The notes beneath the pieces were generated by a model. That model searched no databases and was not told where the DNA came from. It worked only from the letters and a program-made list of their open reading frames with translations. Positions 36,180-44,236 of a stretch of 64,000 nucleotides of DNA are shown in pieces (the stretch's first letter is position 1; every line of letters begins with the position of its first letter). This DNA comes from Rhodobacter sp. SY28-1 (GTDB taxonomy: Bacteria > Pseudomonadota > Alphaproteobacteria > Rhodobacterales > Rhodobacteraceae): positions 248,001-312,000 of the forward strand of contig NZ_STGH01000003.1 in NCBI RefSeq assembly GCF_005222785.1. Direction: 5' to 3'. The translations under genes and the position numbers were made by a program.

Positions 36180-36198
36180 GCATTTTGCAGGAATGCAA
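36180..36198. promoter_or_regulatory. Candidate LysR operator in the mmsA/LysR divergon
   Basis: TTGCA-N4-TGCAA (36185-36198) overlapped by GCATT-N7-AATGC (36180-36196): two nested dyads in the 158-base gap between mmsA and the LysR gene. Confidence 0.45.
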
Positions 36199-36203
36199 GC
36201 CTC

Positions 36204-36243
36204 CTCGTCGCATTTCATTCGCTCGCCGGGGGCTCACGACGAG
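36204..36243. repeat. CTCGTCG/CGACGAG inverted repeat
   Basis: CTCGTCG (36204-36210) and CGACGAG (36237-36243) are complementary across 26 bases, in the untranslated region just before the LysR start. The same arms occur at 3389-3430. Confidence 0.35.
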
Positions 36244-36268
36244 AAGCGCAGCGCATAAGGAGTTTGCC

Positions 36269-37168
36269 GTGGACTGGGACGACCTGCGCGTGTTCCTGGC
36301 GGTCGCGCGGACCGAAAGCCTGTCGGCGGCGGGCAAGCGGCTGAAGGTCGACCCGGCCACCGTGGGCCGTCGCATTGCGCGGCTGGAGGAAGCAACCAAC
36401 GCCCGCCTCTTCACCAAATCCCCGCAAGGCTATGCGCTGACCGAGGAAGGCGCGCGGCTGATCCCGCATGCCGAACAGGCAGAACGGGCCGCGTTGGGGG
36501 CCGAGGAAAGCCTCTCCGGCCCCGGCGGCCTGACCGGCCTGATCCGTCTGGGCGCCCCGGACGGCTGCGCCAATTACCTTCTGCCGCAAGTCCTGTCCCG
36601 CATCTGCGACGCGAACCCGGGGTTGGAGGTGCAGATCGTCGCACTTCCCCGCGTGTTCAATCTGTCGAAACGCGAGGCGGACATGGCCATCGCCGTTTCC
36701 CGCCCCGAGGCCGGGCGGCTGACCGTGCAGAAGCTGACCGACTACCGCCTGCACCTTGCCGCCAGCCGCGACTACCTTGCCAGCGCACCGCCGATCGTTA
36801 CGCCTGCCGACCTGCAGGCCCACCGGATCGTCGGCTACATCCCGGACATGATCTTCGACAAGGAACTCGACTACCTGGCCGAAATCGGGATCGGCCCGGC
36901 GACGCTCACCTCCAACTCCGTCTCGGTCCAGTTGAACTGGCTGCGGACCGGGGCAGGGGTGGGGGTGGTCCATGACTTTGCCCTGCCTGCCGCGCCGGAA
37001 CTGACCCGCATCCTGACCGACCGGATCAGCCTGACCCGCGCCTTCTGGCTGATCCGCCACGAAAGCGACGCGCGGCTGGACCGGCTGAACCGCTTCGCCG
37101 ACCAGCTGACCCGCGAGGCGCGCGCCGAGATGGGCCGCCTTGACGCGGCGGTTGAAACGCGCGCTTGA
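36269..37168 (+). CDS. LysR-family regulator, probable controller of mmsA
   Basis: 299 residues from a GTG at 36269 preceded by AAGGAG with proper spacing; the frame is open upstream but those codons are in the promoter. The winged helix-turn-helix begins DWDDLRVFLAVARTESLSAA and continues DPATVGRRIARLEEATNARL; the ligand domain follows (TGLIRLGAPDGCANYLLPQV). The DWDDLRVFLAVAR opening and the GCANYLLPQVLSRI segment place it in the subgroup adjacent to semialdehyde dehydrogenase genes. The divergent layout with mmsA argues for its control. Confidence 0.9.
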   Translation: MDWDDLRVFLAVARTESLSAAGKRLKVDPATVGRRIARLEEATNARLFTKSPQGYALTEEGARLIPHAEQAERAALGAEESLSGPGGLTGLIRLGAPDGCANYLLPQVLSRICDANPGLEVQIVALPRVFNLSKREADMAIAVSRPEAGRLTVQKLTDYRLHLAASRDYLASAPPIVTPADLQAHRIVGYIPDMIFDKELDYLAEIGIGPATLTSNSVSVQLNWLRTGAGVGVVHDFALPAAPELTRILTDRISLTRAFWLIRHESDARLDRLNRFADQLTREARAEMGRLDAAVETRA

Positions 37169-37224
37169 CAGAATCCCCTTCCCGGTCCGACCCTTGACCT
37201 CCGGTCAGAGGGAGGGGCCGTCCC

Positions 37225-37659
37225 ATGCTCGTACAGCACATCCTCACGTCCAAAGGTGACCACGGTGTGATCACGGTCGCACCCGGAACCTCGGTCCAAG
37301 AGGTCGCAGCACTTCTGTCGTCGAAACGCATCGGTGCGGTGATCGTCTCAGCCGACGGCAAGGCCGCAAAGGGCATCGTCTCGGAACGCGACATCGTGCG
37401 CGAACTTGGCAAGCGCGGGGCAGCCTGCCTGTCCGACAAGGTCGAAAGCCTGATGACTGCCAAGATCGTGTCCTGCACCCGTTCTGAAGGCACCGATGCC
37501 GTGCTGGGCCGGATGACCGACGGGCGCTTTCGCCACATGCCAGTGATCGAGGACGGGCAGATGGTCGGCCTCATCTCCATCGGCGACGTGGTCAAGGCCC
37601 GGCTGATGGAACTGGCGGCGGAAAAGGACGCGCTGGAAGGCATGATCAAGGGCTTCTGA
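37225..37659 (+). CDS. Two-CBS-domain protein
   Basis: 144 residues made of a pair of CBS domains: TVAPGTSVQEVAALLSSKRI with GIVSERDIVREL in the first, and MTAKIVSCTRSEGTDAVLGR with HMPVIEDGQMVGLISIGDVV in the second, then a C-terminal helix. CBS pairs bind adenosine nucleotides (AMP, ATP, NAD or SAM) and act as energy sensors. Target unknown; it is 72 bases before coaD, and a link to nucleotide or cofactor sensing is speculative. Confidence 0.9.
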   Translation: MLVQHILTSKGDHGVITVAPGTSVQEVAALLSSKRIGAVIVSADGKAAKGIVSERDIVRELGKRGAACLSDKVESLMTAKIVSCTRSEGTDAVLGRMTDGRFRHMPVIEDGQMVGLISIGDVVKARLMELAAEKDALEGMIKGF

Positions 37660-37731
37660 CGTCGGATTCACGCTTGCGCCTGCGCGGGCAATATTGTTGC
37701 GTGCGCGAACAGGCAGGTTCGGGGGACAACC

Positions 37732-38226
37732 ATGCGCATCGGGCTGTATCCGGGGACCTTCGATCCCATCACTCTGGGCCATATCGACATCATCCAGCGC
37801 GCCATGGCGCTGGTCGACCGGCTGGTGATCGGTGTCGCGATCAACCGGGACAAGGGGCCGATGTTCAGCCTGGAAGAGCGGGTCGCGATGGTCGAGGCCG
37901 AATGCGCTGCAATTCAGGCCAAGACCGGGGGCGAGATCGTGGTGCACCCGTTCGAGAACCTGCTGATCGACTGCGCCCGTGACGTGGGGGCAGGGATCAT
38001 CATCCGGGGCCTGCGCGCCGTCGCGGATTTCGAATACGAGTTCCAGATGGTCGGCATGAACCGGGCGCTTGATGCCTCGATCGAGACGGTCTTCATGATG
38101 GCCGATGCCCGGCGGCAAGCGATTGCCTCGAAGCTGGTCAAGGAAATCGCCCGACTGGGCGGCGACGTGTCAAAGTTCGTGACGCCCCCGGTCCAAGCTG
38201 CCCTGCAGACGCACCGAAAACGATGA
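37732..38226 (+). CDS. coaD: Phosphopantetheine adenylyltransferase
   Basis: Transfers AMP to 4'-phosphopantetheine in CoA synthesis. 164 residues, full length. Nucleotidyltransferase motifs GLYPGTFDPITLGHIDII near the N-terminus (T/HxGH family) and GLRAVADFEYEFQMVGMNRA in the middle, with the late KEIARLGGDVSKFV. It lies between the CBS protein and the sensor kinase, with a 13-base gap before the latter. Confidence 0.97.
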   Translation: MRIGLYPGTFDPITLGHIDIIQRAMALVDRLVIGVAINRDKGPMFSLEERVAMVEAECAAIQAKTGGEIVVHPFENLLIDCARDVGAGIIIRGLRAVADFEYEFQMVGMNRALDASIETVFMMADARRQAIASKLVKEIARLGGDVSKFVTPPVQAALQTHRKR

Positions 38227-38239
38227 CCTCGGGTGCAAG

Positions 38240-39262
38240 ATGACGGAAAAGCTGAGCTTTCTGGAAAGGGTCAGCCGGTGGGAGCCCTACTCCCTCCCGT
38301 CGGGCCTGCGCTGGGTCCTTGCAGTTCTGGCCTTCGCAGTGGCTCTGGTCATCCGGTACGAGCTTGAGGGTATTCTGCCGCCCGGCTTTCCCTATCTCAC
38401 CTTCTTCCCGGCCATCCTGATCAGCGCCTATTTCCTTGGCCCGGCGCAGGGCATCTTCGTTGCCATCGCAAGCGGGGCTGCGGCCTGGTATTTCTTCATT
38501 CCGCCGCTGAACAGCTTTGCCTTCTCCGGTGCCACGGCTGTGGCGCTGGCGTTCTATGTGTTCGTGGCGGCGGTTGAAATCGGCCTGACCACCCTCGCGC
38601 AGGGGGCCCGACGCGCGCTGAGTATCGAGCGCGAGGAGAAAGAGATGCTGGCGGAACAGCGGCAGCTGATGTTCCATGAATTGCAGCACCGGGTGTCGAA
38701 CAACCTGGCCACGGTGTCTGGTCTTCTGAAGCTGCAACGCCGGATGGTCAGCGATGATGCAGCGGGTGTCGCGCTGGACGATTCCGTGCGCCGGATCGAC
38801 CTGGTGGCCCGGATCATGCGCAACCTGCATGACCCTTCAGGCCAGACCGTGGATCTGGCCCGCTTCCTGGCGGATACCGGTCGCGACATCCTGGAAAGCA
38901 CAGGCGCCACGGGGCGTGTCGCGCTCAAGGTCGAAGCCGATCCGCTTCTCGTCGGTCCGGACGTGTCGGTGCCGCTGGGATTGATCGCGACAGAGCTGTT
39001 GGCCAACACGCTGGAACATGGCTTTCCCGGCGAAAACTCTGGCCAGATCGGTGTAAGGCTTGACGCCGGTCAGGAAGAGGGCAGGGCGCTCTTGCAGATC
39101 CGCGACAATGGCCATGGTTTGCCCGACGGGTTCGACATCGAACAGGCTCGTAGCCTGGGCCTGTCCATCGCGCGGCAGTTCGCCAAACAATTGGGCGGCA
39201 CCCTTGTGATGGAGCGCCGCCCGGAAGGCGGGACCGAAGCCCGCCTGGAATTCAGCTATTAG
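38240..39262 (+). CDS. Membrane sensor histidine kinase (DUF4118, HisKA_2/HWE-like)
   Basis: 340 residues. The N-terminal four-helix membrane domain is DUF4118-like (LRWVLAVLAFAVALVIRYEL, FPAILISAYFLGPAQGIF, AIASGAAAWYFFIPPLNSF). A short linker leads to the dimerisation box FHELQHRVSNNLATVSGLLK with likely phospho-acceptor His150. Then a HATPase: VPLGLIATELLANTLEHGF (N box), IRDNGHGLPDGFDI (G1), SLGLSIARQFAKQLGGTL (G2). The HisKA_2 family is the one linked to alphaproteobacterial general stress and light sensing. No response regulator is adjacent, so it is an orphan kinase here. Confidence 0.92.
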   Translation: MTEKLSFLERVSRWEPYSLPSGLRWVLAVLAFAVALVIRYELEGILPPGFPYLTFFPAILISAYFLGPAQGIFVAIASGAAAWYFFIPPLNSFAFSGATAVALAFYVFVAAVEIGLTTLAQGARRALSIEREEKEMLAEQRQLMFHELQHRVSNNLATVSGLLKLQRRMVSDDAAGVALDDSVRRIDLVARIMRNLHDPSGQTVDLARFLADTGRDILESTGATGRVALKVEADPLLVGPDVSVPLGLIATELLANTLEHGFPGENSGQIGVRLDAGQEEGRALLQIRDNGHGLPDGFDIEQARSLGLSIARQFAKQLGGTLVMERRPEGGTEARLEFSY

Positions 39263-39265
39263 GCC

Positions 39266-39442
39266 TCAGGCGGCCTTGCCGTACACGGCTTCACGCGCGA
39301 TCTTGTCAGCGTCGGCGGGGAAAAGCCCCAGGTCCAGCGCGATATCGGCAGGAAGGTTCGCGATCTCGTCGCGGGTCTGGCGATACAGCGCATAGTTGGC
39401 AGCTGCAGTCTTCAGCATTTCGTACACAGAGATCATCTTCAT
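39266..39442 (-). CDS. DUF1127-like microprotein
   Basis: 58 residues from the ATG at 39442 with AAGGA before it. A basic-aromatic helix (YALYRQTRDEIANLPADIAL) precedes a LGLFPADADKIAREAVYG tail, the DUF1127 pattern known from alphaproteobacterial small proteins that bind RNA or regulators in stress and phosphate responses. It is convergent with the sensor kinase (three bases apart) and has a GTTAGCGC palindrome 63 bases upstream of its start. Confidence 0.75.
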   Translation of the reverse strand: MKMISVYEMLKTAAANYALYRQTRDEIANLPADIALDLGLFPADADKIAREAVYGKAA

Positions 39443-39504
39443 CGTCCTTCTACATCCGCGAGGGGTCTGCTTATCCTCCTCGCATGGCTTGAAGATAGAG
39501 GTTC

Positions 39505-39518
39505 TGTTAGCGCCAACA
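39505..39518. promoter_or_regulatory. GTTAGCGC-type operator before the DUF1127 gene
   Basis: TGTTAGCGCCAACA is a 14-bp palindrome with one mismatch, of the same form as the sites before gap1 and gap2. A LacI-family regulator of central carbon (CceR type) is the suspected binder. Confidence 0.55.
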
Positions 39519-39566
39519 ACGCCCAATGCTGCGGTGCGGCTATGCAGGTTTTGCATGGCTAGAAAA

Positions 39567-39595
39567 CGAAAAAAGGGCGCACGACGGCGCCCTTT
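39567..39595 (-). terminator. Hairpin terminator after gap1
   Basis: Minus strand: AAAGGGCGC, loop CGTCGT, GCGCCCTTTTTT. A perfect 9-bp stem with a T6 run, 20 bases after the gap1 stop. Confidence 0.9.
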
Positions 39596-39614
39596 CTCCA
39601 ATATTTCAACGGTT

Positions 39615-40616
39615 TCAGATCAGCTTGCCCATCGCGACGGCCGTGTCAGCCATGCGGTTTGAGAAGCCCCATTCGTTGTCGTACCAGGACAGGATCGACA
39701 CGAAGGTCCCGTCCATCACCTTGGTCTGGTCCATATGGAAGACCGAGGAATGCGGGTCGTGGTTGAAGTCCGACGAGACCAGCTTTTCGTTGGTGTAGCC
39801 CAGGATCCCCTTCAGCGGCCCGTCGGCCGCCGCCTTGATCGCGGCGTTCACCTCTTCGACAGTGGTGGCGCGCTTGGCGATGAACTTCAGGTCCACGACC
39901 GACACGTTCGGCGTCGGCACGCGCATCGCGAACCCATCCAGCTTGCCCTTCAGCTCGGGCAGGACCAGACCCACAGCCTTGGCCGCACCGGTCGAGGTCG
40001 GGATCATCGACAAGGCCGCCGCCCGCGCGCGGTAGAGGTCCTTGTGCATCGTGTCCAGCGTCGGCTGGTCGCCGGTATAGCTGTGGATCGTGGTCATCAT
40101 GCCCTTATCGATCCCGATGGCGTTGTTCAGCACGAACGCCACGGGCGACAGGCAGTTGGTGGTGCAGGAGGCGTTCGAGACGACGATGTCATCCTTGGTC
40201 AGCGTGTTGTGGTTCACGCCGTAGACGATGGTCTTGTCCGCACCGTCGCCGGGCGCCGAAATCAGCACGCGCTTGGACCCGTTCGCCAGATGCGCCTGGC
40301 ACTTTTCCTTCGAGGTGAAGATGCCGGTGCATTCCATCACGATGTCCACATCGCCCCAGGGCAGGTCGGCGGGGTTCTTCAGCGCCGTCACCCGCATCGG
40401 GCCGCGGCCGACGTCGATGGTATCGGCGCCCGTGGTCACGGTGGCGGGGAACTTCCCATGCACCGAATCGTAGCGGAGGAGATGCGCGTTCGTCTCAACC
40501 GGCCCAAGGTCGTTGATCGCCACGACCTCGATGTCGGTGCGGCCCGACTCGATGATGGCGCGCAGAACGTTGCGCCCGATGCGTCCAAATCCGTTGATGG
40601 CAACCTTGACGGCCAT
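39615..40616 (-). CDS. gap: Glyceraldehyde-3-phosphate dehydrogenase, NAD-type
   Basis: Interconverts glyceraldehyde 3-phosphate and 1,3-bisphosphoglycerate in the Calvin, Entner-Doudoroff and glycolytic routes. 333 residues from the ATG at 40616 (AGGAAG before it). Rossmann motif NGFGRIGR, catalytic Cys151 in SNASCTTNC with the downstream HSYTGDQ. Position 36 is Asp (AINDLG), the residue that selects NAD in this family. A tail [20 protein letters not shown] follows. Tandem with gap2 and near tkt; a carbon-state operator precedes it. Confidence 0.96.
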   Translation of the reverse strand: MAVKVAINGFGRIGRNVLRAIIESGRTDIEVVAINDLGPVETNAHLLRYDSVHGKFPATVTTGADTIDVGRGPMRVTALKNPADLPWGDVDIVMECTGIFTSKEKCQAHLANGSKRVLISAPGDGADKTIVYGVNHNTLTKDDIVVSNASCTTNCLSPVAFVLNNAIGIDKGMMTTIHSYTGDQPTLDTMHKDLYRARAAALSMIPTSTGAAKAVGLVLPELKGKLDGFAMRVPTPNVSVVDLKFIAKRATTVEEVNAAIKAAADGPLKGILGYTNEKLVSSDFNHDPHSSVFHMDQTKVMDGTFVSILSWYDNEWGFSNRMADTAVAMGKLI

Positions 40617-40647
40617 GACTCTTCCTCCGAAGCAGGGACCTGTTCCC

Positions 40648-40660
40648 GATAGCGCTAACA
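40648..40660. promoter_or_regulatory. GTTAGCGC-type operator before gap1
   Basis: GATAGCGCTAACA contains the palindrome TAGCGCTA; on the other strand it reads TGTTAGCGCTATC. It is about 32 bases upstream of the gap1 start and matches the sites before gap2 and the DUF1127 gene. Confidence 0.6.
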
Positions 40661-40700
40661 AAGACATATCGCCGGGAAATGCAACCGCAGTTTGACGGTG

Positions 40701-40844
40701 TCAGTTCCAGAAAGCCACCCATTCGATGAGGTCGAGGAACTTTCGCGCCAGAAACATCAGCGCCGACCCGCCGTTCAGGGCGAGGTCGGCGATGATCCCT
40801 GCGATCAGGAACAGTCCCAGCCAGAGCGCGATGGTGTTGGTCAA
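40701..40844 (-). CDS. 47-residue membrane microprotein between the two gap genes
   Basis: Starts with TTG at 40844, preceded by an AGGGGGG-type ribosome site, and ends TGA at 40701. The translation begins MTNTIALWLGLFLIAGIIAD (one hydrophobic helix), then LALNGGSALMFLARKFLDLI and ends EWVAFWN. No frame on either strand explains this gap better, and the spacing on both sides fits a gene in the gap2-to-gap1 transcript. I recognise short homologues of this type in related genomes, but no function is known. Annotation pipelines with a length cutoff would miss it. Confidence 0.7.
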   Translation of the reverse strand: MTNTIALWLGLFLIAGIIADLALNGGSALMFLARKFLDLIEWVAFWN

Positions 40845-40871
40845 GACGGCCCCCCTTGGGGCCGACGCCCC

Positions 40872-41873
40872 TTACTGCGCAAGCCGCCCCATGACGCCGG
40901 CCACATCGGCCATGCGGCAGGAGAAGCCCCATTCGTTGTCATACCACGCCAGCACCCGGACGGAACGCCCCGCGACCTTGGTCTGGTCGGGAGCGAAGAT
41001 AGACGACTGCGGCGTGTGGTTGAAGTCGATGGATACCTTCGGTTCGGGGTCATAGGCCATGACCATGCCCATGTAGCCTGCGCAGGCTTCCCTTACGATT
41101 TCGTTGACCTCCGCCACCGTGACCGACTTCTCGGCGATGAAGGTCAGGTCCACCGCGGACACGTTCGGCGTCGGCACCCGGATTGCGCTACCTTCCAGTC
41201 GGCCGGCCAGTTCCGGCAGCACCTCGCCAATCGCCTTGCCCGCCCCGGTCGAGGTCGGGATCATCGCCATCGCCGCACTGCGGGCGCGGTACAGGTCCTT
41301 GTGCCGCCGGTCCAGCGTCGGCTGGTCGCCGGTGTAGCTGTGGATCGTGGTCATGATGCCCGATTCAATTCCGATGCTGTCGTTCAGCACCTTGGCCAGC
41401 GGTGCCAGGCAATTCGTGGTGCAGGACGCGTTCGAGACGACCTTGTGATCGGGGAGCAGGCTGCGGTGGTTCACGCCGTAGACGACGGTCAGGTCGGCGC
41501 GTTTCGCCGGGGCCGAGACCAGAACCCGCTTCGCCCCGCGCCCCAGATGTACGGCGGCCTTGTCGCGGTCGTTGAACTTGCCGGTGCATTCCAGAACGAC
41601 GTCGACGCCACCCCAGTCCAGTTCTTCGGGGTTGTATGTCGACATCATCCGGATCGGGCCGCGACCCAGGTCCAGCCCGTCTTCCGTGACCTTCACCACC
41701 CCCGGAAACCGCCCGTGGACGCTGTCATAACGCAGAAGATGAGCGTTCGTCTCCACTGGCCCCGTGGCATTGATCGCCACCACCTGCACGTCATTGCGGT
41801 TTGATTCCGCGATATGCGCCAGCGTGCAGCGCCCGATGCGACCAAAGCCGTTGATGCCGACAGTAACCGTCAT
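40872..41873 (-). CDS. Second glyceraldehyde-3-phosphate dehydrogenase, GapB-like (probable NADP use)
   Basis: 333 residues, colinear with gap1. Catalytic Cys151 in SNASCTTNC and the dimer segments are intact, but position 36 is Ala (AINATG) where gap1 has Asp; loss of this Asp is the change that lets gluconeogenic GapB enzymes take NADP. The GKFNDRDKAAVHL and [12 protein letters not shown] segments also resemble GapB. So a gluconeogenic or Calvin-cycle NADPH-linked role is inferred. The upstream region has two operator copies, 19 bp apart between centres. Confidence 0.92.
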   Translation of the reverse strand: MTVTVGINGFGRIGRCTLAHIAESNRNDVQVVAINATGPVETNAHLLRYDSVHGRFPGVVKVTEDGLDLGRGPIRMMSTYNPEELDWGGVDVVLECTGKFNDRDKAAVHLGRGAKRVLVSAPAKRADLTVVYGVNHRSLLPDHKVVSNASCTTNCLAPLAKVLNDSIGIESGIMTTIHSYTGDQPTLDRRHKDLYRARSAAMAMIPTSTGAGKAIGEVLPELAGRLEGSAIRVPTPNVSAVDLTFIAEKSVTVAEVNEIVREACAGYMGMVMAYDPEPKVSIDFNHTPQSSIFAPDQTKVAGRSVRVLAWYDNEWGFSCRMADVAGVMGRLAQ

Positions 41874-41957
41874 GAAGATCGTCCCCCTTGAATTCCTGGA
41901 AACGGTCCTAGCCGGTCGGAAACCGCACGCAAGAAGAAAAACGACACATTTTCCGTA

Positions 41958-41989
41958 TGTTAGCGCAATCTTTGCCTGTTTGCGCTAAC
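41958..41989. promoter_or_regulatory. Two GTTAGCGC operators before gap2
   Basis: TGTTAGCGCAAT (41958-41969) and GTTTGCGCTAAC (41978-41989). The second is the reverse complement of GTTAGCGCAAAC, so both carry GTTAGCGCAA; centres are 19 bp apart, about two helical turns. Confidence 0.65.
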
Positions 41990-42060
41990 CCCGGGCACCG
42001 CTTTGCCGAATCCTGCGTTGCACGCTACATCCATGGTTGAACTCGCAAGGGGCATGACGC

Positions 42061-43035
42061 ATGAGCGGACTTCTGGCACTTCTCGACGACGTGGCGGCCA
42101 TCGCCAAGGTTGCGGCCTCCTCGGTCGACGACATCGCGGCGGCGGCGGCCAAGGCCGGGACCAAGGCCGCGGGCGTCGTAATCGACGATGCCGCCGTCAC
42201 CCCGAAATATGTCCACGGCTTTTCAGCCGACCGGGAACTGCCGATCATCTGGCGCATCTCGCTGGGGTCGCTGAAGAACAAGCTCATCATCCTGCTGCCC
42301 GGCCTTCTGGCGCTGGATCATTTCGCACCCTGGGCGATCACGCCACTTTTGATGCTGGGCGGGGCCTATCTGTGTTTTGAGGGCGCCGAGAAACTGGTCC
42401 ACATGTTCGCCCCCCATGCCGACCATGAGGTCGAGAAGGACTTCGACACCAAGGACCCGGCCCATCTGGAAGAGGAAAAAGTCGCGGGTGCGATCAAGAC
42501 CGATTTCATCCTGTCGGCTGAGATCATGACCATCGCGCTGGCCACCATCGAAAGCCCCAGTTTCTGGATGCAGGCGATCACGCTGGCCGTGGTCGGGGCC
42601 TTCATCACCGTGGCGGTCTATGGTGCAGTGGCGCTGATCGTGAAGATGGACGACGTCGGCCTGCACATGGCCGCGACGGGCCGCACCGGGGCGGGTAGGG
42701 CGCTGGGGCGCGGGCTGGTGCTGGCGATGCCGAAGCTGATGGCGTTTCTGTCGACCGTGGGCACAGCGGCGATGCTGTGGGTCGGCGGCAATATCGTGAT
42801 CCACGGGCTGGAGGTCACGCATCTTTGGGCCTGGCCCTACGAGACGATCCACCACATCGCCGAAGCCGTGGCCAATGCCGTGCCGGTGGCCAAGGGGTTT
42901 GTCGAATGGCTGGTGACGGCAGCACTGGACGGCGTCTTCGGCCTGATCCTGGGCGTGATCCTGATCCCGGTCGCCACCCGCATCATCGGGCCGATCTGGT
43001 CGTCGCTGACCGGGTCGAAGGCCGCGGCCCACTAA
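42061..43035 (+). CDS. DUF808 family membrane protein (YedI-like)
   Basis: 324 residues. The amphipathic leader (GLLALLDDVAAIAKVAASSV, DDIAAAAAKAGTKAAGVVID) and the AYLCFEGAEKLVHMF segment are diagnostic of DUF808, followed by about six hydrophobic helices. YedI is an inner-membrane protein of unknown function. The ATG at 42061 lies about 190 bases from the divergent gap2 start, so the two share a promoter region. Confidence 0.85.
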   Translation: MSGLLALLDDVAAIAKVAASSVDDIAAAAAKAGTKAAGVVIDDAAVTPKYVHGFSADRELPIIWRISLGSLKNKLIILLPGLLALDHFAPWAITPLLMLGGAYLCFEGAEKLVHMFAPHADHEVEKDFDTKDPAHLEEEKVAGAIKTDFILSAEIMTIALATIESPSFWMQAITLAVVGAFITVAVYGAVALIVKMDDVGLHMAATGRTGAGRALGRGLVLAMPKLMAFLSTVGTAAMLWVGGNIVIHGLEVTHLWAWPYETIHHIAEAVANAVPVAKGFVEWLVTAALDGVFGLILGVILIPVATRIIGPIWSSLTGSKAAAH

Positions 43036-43063
43036 CCCCTTCGGGCCCACCTGCGGGCCAGGC

Positions 43064-44176
43064 TCAGCCCTGTGCCAACCGCGTGGCCAGGGCCGAGACA
43101 AGGTCGGTGCGGGTCACGATGCCCACGACCTTCGGCCCGACGACCACCGGCACCGCTTCGGCTCCACCATCCGACAGTATCGGCAGCAGCGCCCCGACCG
43201 GGGTCCTGGGGGTCACGCGCTGCACGGCGGTCTGCATGATGTCGCCGGCCATAGGCGCCTTTGACCGATGGTCGTCAATCAGCCGGACCAGTGCTGCAAG
43301 CAGGCTGCGGTGCAGGCGGAACGCATCCTCGCGCGCGCGGCGGATCAGGTCCAATTGGAAGATCAGCCCCAGAAAGCGCCCGTCCTCGGCCACCACCGGC
43401 AACGAGGTGAACCCGCGCGACCGGAACAGCTCTGCCACTTTTGACAAGGGCGCTTCGGGGCCGACTGTCACCAGATCGCGCGACATGACATCGGCGCAGG
43501 TGAAGTTTTCCATCCTCCTGGCTGCGGCGGCTTGTTCAGCCGCCCCGATCAGCCGGGCCAGATCGGCGACGCCGAGGTTGGCAGATTGATGAAAATCCTC
43601 AAGGATTCCGGCCAGATCAGCCGGGTCCAGTCCAAGCCGGGTCTGCGGCGCAGGGTCCAGCGTCCCATGCGCGCCCGGCTGCGCGGGTTGACGGAACGGG
43701 TAGGACCTTCCCACGCTCCAGTTCCACAGGATGCCCAGGCCCACCAGCGCGGCCGAACCGACGGCCACCGTCGCCAGCATGAGAACATCGCCAGCGTTTT
43801 CCACCGCCATGAAAAGCGCCACCGCACCGCCCGGCGGATGCAGGGCCCGGGCCAACAGCATCGCCAGAATGGCCAACCCGACGGCCAGCGCAACCGCCCA
43901 TTCCGACGGGGGCAGGGCGGCCAGCACCGCCAGCGCGACCAGCGCCGACACGGAGTTTCCGACCACGACCGACCAGGGCTGCGCCAGCGGAGAGTTCGGG
44001 ACCGCATAGATCAGCACGGCCGAGGCCCCGAAGGGGGCGATCAGCCAGCCAAGCCCCAGCCAGCGCAAGCTTACCCCCACCAGCAGCAGTCCCAGTGCCA
44101 CGCCTGTCGCGGCCCGTGCCACATCCACCGGCTTTGGCCCGGCCATCGCCGGCCCCAGACCTCGCAAATCCGCCAT
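43064..44176 (-). CDS. HPP family membrane protein with C-terminal CBS pair
   Basis: 370 residues. N-terminal HPP domain with four to five helices (LGLGWLIAPFGASAVLIYAV, NSPLAQPWSVVVGNSVSALV, ALHPPGGAVALFMAVENAGD carrying the family's HPPGGA). The C-terminal half holds two CBS domains (TCADVMSRDLVTVGPEAPL, IMQTAVQRVTPRTPVGALLP). HPP proteins include nitrite transporters in chloroplasts; the CBS pair suggests adenylate control. Convergent with DUF808. Confidence 0.88.
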   Translation of the reverse strand: MADLRGLGPAMAGPKPVDVARAATGVALGLLLVGVSLRWLGLGWLIAPFGASAVLIYAVPNSPLAQPWSVVVGNSVSALVALAVLAALPPSEWAVALAVGLAILAMLLARALHPPGGAVALFMAVENAGDVLMLATVAVGSAALVGLGILWNWSVGRSYPFRQPAQPGAHGTLDPAPQTRLGLDPADLAGILEDFHQSANLGVADLARLIGAAEQAAAARRMENFTCADVMSRDLVTVGPEAPLSKVAELFRSRGFTSLPVVAEDGRFLGLIFQLDLIRRAREDAFRLHRSLLAALVRLIDDHRSKAPMAGDIMQTAVQRVTPRTPVGALLPILSDGGAEAVPVVVGPKVVGIVTRTDLVSALATRLAQG

Positions 44177-44236
44177 CGCCCTCTCTCCCTCGACGGCGAC
44201 CCTGACTGCTTGCCAAGGAAAAGGGAAGACAGGCTG

